Below are positions 1-4,368 of a DNA stretch of 5,615 nucleotides, piece after piece. A program made the translations under genes and the position numbers. The notes beneath the pieces were generated by a model, which worked only from the letters and a program-made list of their open reading frames with translations, was not told where the DNA came from and made no database searches. Positions within the stretch are counted from its first letter, which is position 1; the number at the start of each line of letters is the position of its first letter. The stretch comes from Thermoanaerobaculales bacterium (GTDB lineage Bacteria > Acidobacteriota > Thermoanaerobaculia > Thermoanaerobaculales > Sulfomarinibacteraceae): NCBI GenBank assembly GCA_029932545.1, contig JAOZPW010000253.1:1-5615 (forward strand), in the 5' to 3' direction.

Positions 1-28
1 ATATGATTGCCGCCTCAAAGCCAAAACA

Positions 29-104
29 CTAGTTCCATGTGCCTGGCACCTTTTTCCATGTGCCTGGCACCTTTTTCTAGTTCCATGTGCCTGGCACCTT
101 TTTT
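29..104. repeat. Triple short palindromic repeat with T runs (REP/RAYT-like)
   Basis: Three copies of a 21-base unit lie at 35-55, 56-76 and 83-103. Each reads CCATGTGCCTGGCACC followed by at least five T. The core GTGCCTGGCAC is a perfect odd-length palindrome, so each copy can form a very short hairpin followed by a T run. Copies 1 and 2 are directly adjacent; copies 1 and 3 are each preceded by CTAGTT (29-34 and 77-82). From memory, GTGCCTGGCAC/poly-T motifs are common beside IS200-like, REP-associated tyrosine transposases in proteobacteria. No transposase can be seen here, so one may lie to the left of the window or the repeats may be orphans. I see no gene in 1-28 or 105-206. Confidence 0.85.
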
Positions 105-205
105 ACGCTGGCCTGATACCGACCAAAACTGAAGTCAGTGTGGCCCCGAATTCGATCAGACTCCTTCAAAAGACGAACGACTCAGGGCTCTGAGCATGGG
201 AATAA

Positions 206-251
206 TGCGCCCCCTTGACTCGGAGGGGCCTCAGAGGTGTTAGGGGGCGTA
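206..251 (-). terminator. Stem-loop downstream of the 284-790 gene, possible terminator
   Basis: CGCCCCCT at 208-215 is exactly complementary to AGGGGGCG at 242-249. The stem gains a G.U pair (207/250) and a T-A pair (206/251). The 26-base loop contains a smaller possible stem (GAG 223-225 with CTC 230-232). It lies about 33 bases past the stop codon of the minus-strand membrane-protein gene, where a transcription end is expected. On the minus strand the stem is followed by an AT-rich stretch (ATTATT) rather than a true T run, so a classic intrinsic terminator is uncertain. It may only protect the 3' end of the mRNA or be a repeat unit. Confidence 0.35.
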
Positions 252-283
252 AGGACTTACATCCAAATTCCGACATTCCCTGA

Positions 284-790
284 TCATGCGACGCTCTCAA
301 CCCGTTCAACCACGGTCTCGATGTCGCGGCGAAGAAGGTCGCGCTCGCTATTCCGGTTAAGGACGTGAAAACGATCGACGGCAAAGCCTATTGTCACCGC
401 AACGATACAAACGACGGCGATACTGATGGAGTCATGCGTGTCCCAGTCGCGGATGGCACTGAATGCTGAAACAGCCAAGAAAAAGAGGAGGAACCCATTG
501 GTCAAGACACGCCTATTGCCTCGAAGATCTCGATAAGCACCAGCGAGAGAGGAACCGCCTGCGAAAGAGGTGACGACACCCCGAAACTCGACCCAAGGTC
601 CGGTAAGCGTTGATTGTCGACGGAGGGTGACTTCGCTCCCCTCAACGGTGCCTCGGAGGTCTAGCGTTGCAGGAAGGGGGTTCTTGCCGGGTTCCTCCCC
701 GGTTATCGCCTTGGCGAGTCCGCGAACCAGCGCGTCGGCACGAGCTGTTGATTCGAAGATCACTCGGGGTTGCTTGTCAGCTTTTGGCAT
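284..790 (-). CDS. Hypothetical protein with two membrane segments
   Basis: I do not recognise this 168-residue protein. Residues about 10-92 look like a soluble, strand-rich domain with many Gly and Thr (for example LRGTVEGSEVTLRRQS at 45-60 and EFRGVVTSFAGGSSLAG at 68-84). Two hydrophobic segments follow at about 95-113 and 121-138, separated by the short polar turn RDWDTHD (114-120). The tail, about 141-168, is highly charged and probably helical. The Arg residues before the first segment and the charged tail suggest that both ends face the cytoplasm (inference). There is no signal peptide. The ATG at 788-790 is the natural start, but the Shine-Dalgarno is poor: the nearest AGGTG lies about 14 bases upstream. 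It is divergent from the phosphatase gene with a 438-base gap and has no operon partner in the window. The hydrophobic profile and Arg-rich flanks favour a real gene over a chance frame. Confidence 0.7.
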   Translation of the reverse strand: MPKADKQPRVIFESTARADALVRGLAKAITGEEPGKNPLPATLDLRGTVEGSEVTLRRQSTLTGPWVEFRGVVTSFAGGSSLAGAYRDLRGNRRVLTNGFLLFFLAVSAFSAIRDWDTHDSISIAVVCIVAVTIGFAVDRFHVLNRNSERDLLRRDIETVVERVESVA

Positions 791-893
791 TTGGTTTCGG
801 GTAGCACCTAACTACTATTTATCCATCCGAATTGACGGGTTGCGTTGCAGCGGGATGTTATGCGTCATTGTAGGTTTGTCCTCCAACTGCCAT

Positions 894-910
894 GGTATCA
901 CCACGATACC
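894..910. promoter_or_regulatory. Perfect 6-bp dyad, operator-like
   Basis: GGTATC (894-899) and GATACC (905-910) are exact inverted repeats around the 5-base spacer ACCAC. The 17-base dyad sits between divergent genes, about 100 bases upstream of the minus-strand start and 320 bases upstream of the plus-strand start. This is the geometry of a dimeric repressor site. A 6-base dyad can arise by chance in several kilobases, so the role is speculative. Confidence 0.25.
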
Positions 911-938
911 TCCCGTTTGCCCTGCAGAAGGAAAATAA

Positions 939-960
939 GTGATGTGTGCAAACACGTCAT
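939..960. promoter_or_regulatory. 9-bp dyad with GCAA loop
   Basis: GTGATGTGT (939-947) pairs with ACACGTCAT (952-960) around the 4-base loop GCAA (948-951). Seven of the nine pairs are Watson-Crick; the others are G.U pairs at 939/960 and 943/956. GCAA is a GNRA tetraloop, so a plus-strand RNA would form a stable small hairpin. In DNA it could equally be a regulator operator. It lies about 270 bases upstream of the phosphatase start. It does not match the CRP or FNR consensus closely. Confidence 0.3.
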
Positions 961-1049
961 CCGCTGTTTGAGAAGATGATCCTAGGGCAGGGGCCGTGGA
1001 CCGGGGCAGGATCAGCAACAGCAGGCAGGGGCAGCGACAGCAATCAGCG

Positions 1050-1080
1050 GCCGGGACCGCGTCAGTGAGCCGGGACCGCG
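1050..1080. repeat. 12-bp direct repeat with 19-base period
   Basis: GCCGGGACCGCG occurs at 1050-1061 and again, exactly, at 1069-1080. The surrounding 984-1130 stretch is G/C-rich and contains further partial repetition (CAGGGGC-type words around 987-993 and 1026-1032). It could be a slipped duplication, a tandem regulator site, or part of a degenerate dispersed repeat. Confidence 0.45.
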
Positions 1081-1183
1081 CCCGCGCCAGGGACGGCGAC
1101 CGATAACCGCATCCATAAACCGCGACGGCGTCCTCCATTCGAAAATTGACACCTCCCTCGCACGTCAAGATTCCAATCCTGAA

Positions 1184-1211
1184 TTGCCACCGGCCAAAGA
1201 CAGCGTAGAAT
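1184..1211 (+). promoter_or_regulatory. Candidate sigma70 promoter for the PP2C gene
   Basis: TTGCCA (1184-1189) and TAGAAT (1206-1211) each differ by one base from the sigma70 consensus and are separated by 16 bases. Transcription would begin near 1218, only about 11 bases before the TTG start codon, leaving most or all of the GGAAGGG ribosome site (1212-1218) outside the message. Either this promoter gives a nearly leaderless mRNA or a more upstream promoter is used. A perfect TTGACA at 1146-1151 exists upstream, but the sequence 15-18 bases after it is a poor -10 match. Confidence 0.35.
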
Positions 1212-1228
1212 GGAAGGGCGGTGACTGA

Positions 1229-2527
1229 TTGACGCATTCACATACTGACGGTACGGATCTTCTGCCCCGGGACGGGTTTATCTTCGGAGAGGACAGTTCA
1301 GGGCCACTGGGCGCCACGCCGATCGTTCGGTGGCGAACACGCTCTGATGATCTTCTGGTGTCGGCATCCCATCATGGCTACGGCTACAAGAGTGTCAACG
1401 AGGACCGGGTGGCCCTGACGGAAATCGATGGAGAACACGGCCCGAATATGGCGCTGTTTGTCGTCGATGGCATGGGCGGTCGTGACCGCGGAGACCTTGC
1501 GGCCCAGATTCTGTCCGAGGAATTGGTCCGGGTAGTCCGGCCTCCGGATGCCGATGTCGAGGCCGAGATATCCCAGCTGGTCAAGGACCAGATTGAGACT
1601 GTTCTGTGGCAACTGCCCAATAGGGACTTCGTACGCAAAACTCTGACACGTTGGCGTTCGGAGTGGCTGGAAGACAACGGCATCAATGATCCGTGGCGAC
1701 TGATCCGTTCGGCGCGGGAGGCGGTCACCGCCGAGAGCCTGCAAAGTGGGGAGGCCGATAGCGATCAGCTGCGCAGCATTGCCGAAGTATTGGGGGAACT
1801 CGCGGAGATGCGCTCGCCCGATATGACCGAGGTTGCCCTGAGGCGGACCCAACGCCGGATTGTTACGCAGCATCCGGGCCCCGGCATACCGGATGCCTGT
1901 TTCGTCGGCGCCCTGATCCACACTGAAGAAGATGGTCGTAGAACATTCGACATCCGCCAGATCGGAGACTGCAGGTTGTTCGTCTGTTCGAAGGACGGGA
2001 GCATCCGATTCCGGACCATTGGTGAGTCGGTCATTGCCGAACCCAATCTTGGAGATCCGACCCTTCCGCTGACTGACTTGATGACCTACAGCCTGCACCG
2101 CAACCTGGTCCGAAACTCGATCAATGCACCAAAATTGGCATTGAAGCAATATCGGAAACAGGATCTGCCGTTGGTGTTGGAAAGAGGCGACAGGATCTTT
2201 CTTTATTCCGACGGTGTGGATGATCTCTTTTCGCCCGAAGAATTGATCGAAATGGCGTCGAACACGACGCCGGAAGCTTTTGTCCGAGATCTGCTCCTCC
2301 ACAGCGAGCGTCGGATGAAATATGTCAGCGGGTTGTTACGGGCCGAGCGGGAACAGCTGCCGATGCGCCTCAAGATGAAGGCTTACCCCCAGATTCACGA
2401 GCGTCTCAACCGGGCTCGGGTCGAGGAGGGATGTTATGTCGAAGCCTACCGAGATGGTGTCACGGGACGCTGGGCCAAACCACCCAAGTGTGACAACACC
2501 TCGATCTGCGTGATGTGGGTGGGCTAG
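1229..2527 (+). CDS. PP2C-family Ser/Thr protein phosphatase with insertions
   Basis: This 432-residue protein is predicted to be a metal-dependent Ser/Thr phosphatase of the PPM/PP2C family. Motifs in order: NEDR (57-60), VDGMGG (79-84) with metal-binding Asp80, GALI (227-230), IGDCR (245-249), YSDGVDD (326-332) with metal-binding Asp328, and the C-terminal DN pair (Asp422-Asn423). All main acidic metal ligands are present, so it should be active. Bacterial PP2C domains are usually about 240-260 residues. Here the gap from DGMGG to GDCR is about 160 residues (charged, helical, about 107-210), and the gap from SDG to DN is about 93 residues (about 340-410). There is no signal peptide or membrane segment. 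The start is a TTG directly after an in-frame TGA (1226-1228); no ATG or GTG lies in frame before residue 44, and GGAAGGG sits 10 bases upstream. No kinase or FHA gene is adjacent, so the substrate is unknown. The stop codon lies inside the arm of a downstream inverted repeat. Confidence 0.92.
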   Translation: MTHSHTDGTDLLPRDGFIFGEDSSGPLGATPIVRWRTRSDDLLVSASHHGYGYKSVNEDRVALTEIDGEHGPNMALFVVDGMGGRDRGDLAAQILSEELVRVVRPPDADVEAEISQLVKDQIETVLWQLPNRDFVRKTLTRWRSEWLEDNGINDPWRLIRSAREAVTAESLQSGEADSDQLRSIAEVLGELAEMRSPDMTEVALRRTQRRIVTQHPGPGIPDACFVGALIHTEEDGRRTFDIRQIGDCRLFVCSKDGSIRFRTIGESVIAEPNLGDPTLPLTDLMTYSLHRNLVRNSINAPKLALKQYRKQDLPLVLERGDRIFLYSDGVDDLFSPEELIEMASNTTPEAFVRDLLLHSERRMKYVSGLLRAEREQLPMRLKMKAYPQIHERLNRARVEEGCYVEAYRDGVTGRWAKPPKCDNTSICVMWVG

Positions 2528-2626
2528 GAGCGCGTACCGGATTGGCCCCTTGAAGGTGGAATTCTGTTTCAGGGTTGCCGAAATGGGCCAATCCGGCCCC
2601 GCTCCTAGCCTATCGCGCTTCGCGCG
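2522..2626 (+). repeat. Composite hairpin element E1 at the PP2C gene stop
   Basis: GGCTAGGAGC (2522-2531) pairs exactly with GCTCCTAGCC (2601-2610), and CCGGATTGGCCC (2537-2548) pairs exactly with GGGCCAATCCGG (2585-2596). A 5x4 internal loop (2532-2536 against 2597-2600) lies between the stem blocks, and the apical loop is 36 bases (2549-2584). Three bases later a second small hairpin, CGCGC-TTC-GCGCG, occupies 2614-2626. The TAG stop of the phosphatase gene (2525-2527) is part of the outer arm. There is no T run directly after the stem, so it is not a classic terminator. The 22 paired bases are far beyond chance. It is probably a REP-like or small non-autonomous palindromic repeat that also caps the mRNA. 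Confidence 0.85.
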
Positions 2627-2675
2627 GGGTGGATTTTGAAATTCATATTCGGAAAAGGCGAGGAGTAGGCTTTTT

Positions 2676-2728
2676 TGGGAATGGCTCCGAGGTTTGAGTT
2701 GATAAAGGGCCATTTTAGGCCATTCCCA
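2676..2728. repeat. Central 10-bp inverted repeat between E1 and E2
   Basis: TGGGAATGGC (2676-2685) and GCCATTCCCA (2719-2728) are exact inverted repeats with a 33-base spacer. The arms belong one to each half of the convergent intergenic region, strengthening its two-fold symmetry. The left arm follows a run of six T (2671-2676); no stable stem precedes that run. A second inverted 10-mer, TTGAGTTGAT at 2694-2703 and its complement at 2809-2818, links the centre to the loop of element E2. Confidence 0.7.
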
Positions 2729-2763
2729 GGACCAATCGGTTTCCAGTATCCTCTAGCCTCAAC

Positions 2764-2863
2764 AATGCGCGCAGCGCATTATAGGGGCCTGTAGGGCAGA
2801 GGCCGGGGATCAACTCAACTCTGTAGTCGCTTCGGCGGCCTATGCCCTACAGGCTCCTAGCGC
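2764..2863 (-). repeat. Composite hairpin element E2 at the RdgC-like gene stop
   Basis: Read on the minus strand, it begins three bases past the TAG of the RdgC-like gene with TAGGAGCC. On plus coordinates TAGGGGCCTGTAGGGCA (2782-2798) pairs with 2843-2859 at 16 of 17 positions, the exception being a G.U-compatible change. Inside, GGCC (2801-2804) pairs with GGCC (2837-2840) across a 2x2 internal loop. Next to the outer arm lies a perfect small hairpin, AATGCGC-GCA-GCGCATT (2764-2780). The order (TAGGAGC, long stem with internal loop, CCTAT, GCGC-rich small hairpin) matches element E1 read on the other strand, so the two look like diverged members of one family in inverted orientation. Confidence 0.83.
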
Positions 2864-3771
2864 TACTTCTCAAGCCGGGGGCGCAGGGTGGCATATTTCC
2901 GATCGAGGAGGTCGTACACCGCCTCGATCTTCTCCAGTCGTTCGTCCAGCAGTTCCTCCCAGTGTTCGTGGCTTTCAGTCTCGATGCGCAGGGCGCCGAG
3001 GCGGTAGTTGAGGGCGTCGAATCGGAAGGTAGCTTCCGCCGTGGCCATCTTGGCGTTGAGGATCTCCGCGCCCCGCTCGACATAGCGAAGGAGGTCGGGC
3101 ATCACCGCGCCGGTCAGCGTGATGCGGGCGTCCCGGGTGGCCAGGCGCACCGCCCCGCTCTCCGGCTCGACTGCAATCTCTGCATCCTCCAACAGCAGGC
3201 GCAGGAAACGGCAGCCCAGGACCGACTGCCAGGGTTCGCCGACATCGATGATCTCGCTGGGTGGGCTCTCGTCGCTCTCGTTCATCCAGGGTGTCTTGAA
3301 ATCGGAAACGACGCCGACCTGATAGAGCTGGCCCAGTACCGTTCCGATGTGGGTCTTGGCCGTTGTGCCGATCCACAGAGCGTGGTCGTCCAGGCAGCAT
3401 TCGATCACCCGTGACCTCGGTGTCGCCTTGAGCAGCAGGTCTTCCTCTGCAAACTGCTTCAACGAGCGCCTCTTGCGCGGGTGGACAAAGGGAGTGCCGG
3501 TGGCTTCCTTTTCGGCCCGGATCAACTCTTTCAAGTGCTCCTGGACCGCGGTGGCGTCTGGTTTGAGCGTGTCAATTCGGATACGAAAGGCCCATCGGTG
3601 TTGCCCAATCTGGTATTGGGCGCCGGGCTCGAAGGGTAGGAAGCCCACGCGTTCGCGTATTGTCGACCCTGGCAGGATCTCCTCAAAAGCGAGGTCGTCA
3701 AATTCAGGGTTGTCGGGTCTCGATGTCGCAATGCACCGTGTCACACTGGCGGATCCTGTCAGAAGTCCCAT
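2863..3771 (-). CDS. RdgC-like protein (putative recombination-associated)
   Basis: This 302-residue cytoplasmic protein resembles distant RdgC-family proteins, judged by pattern only. It opens with MGLLTGSASVTRC; residues 57-69 (QHRWAFRIRIDTL) and a charged helix at about 75-115 (rich in Lys/Arg/Glu, including PRKRRSLKQ at 98-106) are followed by strand-forming CCLDDHALWIGTTAKT (125-140) and a GQLYQVGV helix end (147-154). The C-terminal part has a strand pair and a long charged helix (about 265-300). RdgC of E. coli is a DNA-binding ring protein of similar length that limits RecA action; that role is known for the family and only inferred here. I chose the ATG at 3769-3771 because GGAGG lies 4 bases upstream on the minus strand and MGLL fits such N-termini. 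An in-frame ATG at 3832-3834 would add 21 residues but has no ribosome site. The gene is divergent from the DUF2147 gene and convergent with the phosphatase gene. The family call could be wrong. Confidence 0.75.
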   Translation of the reverse strand: MGLLTGSASVTRCIATSRPDNPEFDDLAFEEILPGSTIRERVGFLPFEPGAQYQIGQHRWAFRIRIDTLKPDATAVQEHLKELIRAEKEATGTPFVHPRKRRSLKQFAEEDLLLKATPRSRVIECCLDDHALWIGTTAKTHIGTVLGQLYQVGVVSDFKTPWMNESDESPPSEIIDVGEPWQSVLGCRFLRLLLEDAEIAVEPESGAVRLATRDARITLTGAVMPDLLRYVERGAEILNAKMATAEATFRFDALNYRLGALRIETESHEHWEELLDERLEKIEAVYDLLDRKYATLRPRLEK

Positions 3772-3775
3772 CGTG

Positions 3776-3780
3776 CCTCC
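3776..3780 (-). promoter_or_regulatory. Ribosome binding site deciding the RdgC-like start
   Basis: The minus strand reads GGAGG here, 4 bases before the ATG at 3769-3771. The longer candidate start at 3832-3834 has no purine-rich site in the 20 bases upstream. This favours the 302-residue form over the 323-residue form. Confidence 0.7.
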
Positions 3781-3830
3781 GGCGGTTGAGGGTAGCGAAG
3801 CGCGGGCCTTGAGGGAAGGGGGAAGCCATT

Positions 3831-3859
3831 TCAATATTTGTCGTTCATCACCGTATAAT
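3831..3859 (+). promoter_or_regulatory. Promoter with perfect TATAAT box for the DUF2147/HD-GYP operon
   Basis: TATAAT at 3854-3859 is a perfect -10 box. At 17-base spacing the -35 position is TCAATA (3831-3836), a weak match; TTTCAA (3829-3834) at 19 bases is an alternative. There is no TG extension. Transcription would start near 3866, giving a leader of about 22 bases that contains GGGAG (3877-3881), 6 bases before the ATG at 3888. The weak -35 box suggests moderate or activator-assisted expression. Confidence 0.55.
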
Positions 3860-3887
3860 GAAATTGGCAGTTTTACGGGAGAATTGA

Positions 3888-4355
3888 ATGCGAATCGTGA
3901 TGTTAATGATTGTGTCCTTGTTGATGGTTGGACCGGTGTTGGCCGATGACGTCGATCCCCTGCTCGGGTTGTGGGCGACCCCCGCCGATGACGATGGAGG
4001 CCAGGGCCACGTCGAAATCACTCGCAAGGGTGACGGCTACAGAGGTCAGCTGGTGTGGTTGGCCGAACCGGTCTATGCCCCAGATGACGAGAAAGGTATG
4101 GGAGGAAAGGCCAAGGTCGATCGGGAGAATCCTGATCCTGCCTTGAGGTCCCGGCCGACCAATGGGCTGGTAGTCCTCGAGGGATTCGTCCGGTCGGGCA
4201 CGAACAAGTGGACCGACGGTACGATCTATGACCCCAACAACGGCAAGACCTACCGCTGCAAGATGCAGCTCAAGGGCGAGCGGCTCAAGGTTCGCGGTTA
4301 CATCGGAATCTCGCTCCTTGGCCGAACGACTATGTGGACCCGGGTGAACCGGTAG
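3888..4355 (+). CDS. DUF2147-family exported protein
   Basis: This 155-residue protein has a typical Sec signal peptide: MR, a hydrophobic core at about 3-15, and a probable cleavage after VLA (residues 17-19), leaving a mature protein of about 136 residues in the periplasm. The mature part matches the DUF2147 pattern: LLGLW (25-29), HVEITRKGDGYRGQLVWL (41-58), the NPDPALRSRP loop (81-90), a GTIYDPNNGKTY stretch (111-122) and a C-terminal LKVRGYIGISLLGRTTMWTR (133-152). The family is common in proteobacteria and is thought to form a small beta-barrel; its biochemical role is not established. The length is normal for the family. The ATG has GGGAG 6 bases upstream. It is the first gene of a probable operon, with the HD-GYP gene 13 bases after its stop. 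The stop overlaps the purine-rich ribosome site of that gene, which suggests translational coupling. Confidence 0.93.
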   Translation: MRIVMLMIVSLLMVGPVLADDVDPLLGLWATPADDDGGQGHVEITRKGDGYRGQLVWLAEPVYAPDDEKGMGGKAKVDRENPDPALRSRPTNGLVVLEGFVRSGTNKWTDGTIYDPNNGKTYRCKMQLKGERLKVRGYIGISLLGRTTMWTRVNR

Positions 4356-4368
4356 GGGAAGACAGTTG

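Larger units (their letters stand above)
791..1228. other. Divergent intergenic region, no gene seen
   Basis: This 438-base gap lies between the minus-strand membrane-protein gene and the plus-strand phosphatase gene. Frames that cross it on either strand encode Cys/Arg/Leu-rich low-complexity sequence with no recognisable motif and no good ribosome site, so I call no gene. It holds two short dyads (894-910 and 939-960), a G/C-rich stretch at about 984-1130 with a repeated 12-mer, and promoter-like boxes just before the phosphatase gene. No convincing minus-strand promoter for the 284-790 gene was found; ATAAAT-like sequence lies on the minus strand around 816-822, without a matching -35 box. 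Confidence 0.6.

Noticed and set aside
29..104. CRISPR array
   Set aside because: The repeats are only about 21 bases, abutted or separated by 6 identical bases (CTAGTT), so there are no unique spacers.
166..384. 72-residue minus-strand open frame at the left edge
   Set aside because: It overlaps the end of the membrane-protein gene in another frame and the stem-loop at 206-251; no motif is seen.
804..863. Possible integron attC site: an ACCTAAC-type box at 806-812 and GTTATGC at 857-863, just before the membrane-protein gene
   Set aside because: The second box breaks the GTTRRRY consensus, and the inner pairing (ATCCG with CGGGAT) is offset: 12 bases from one outer box but none from the other. 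A real attC is nearly symmetrical. No integrase or second attC is seen.
815..1237. 140-residue minus-strand open frame
   Set aside because: It is low-complexity, rich in Cys/Arg/Leu, runs into the start of the phosphatase gene, and has no motif or good ribosome site.
1298..2302. 334-residue minus-strand open frame opposite the phosphatase gene
   Set aside because: The plus strand encodes clear PP2C motifs over the same region; the antisense frame has no recognisable domain and results from GC-rich codon use.
2336..2713. 125-residue minus-strand open frame crossing the convergent gap
   Set aside because: It translates the hairpin element E1 and the antisense of the phosphatase 3' end; the length is explained by repeat sequence, not coding.
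2842..3414. 190-residue plus-strand open frame
   Set aside because: It lies antisense to the RdgC-like gene, begins inside hairpin E2 and shows no domain.
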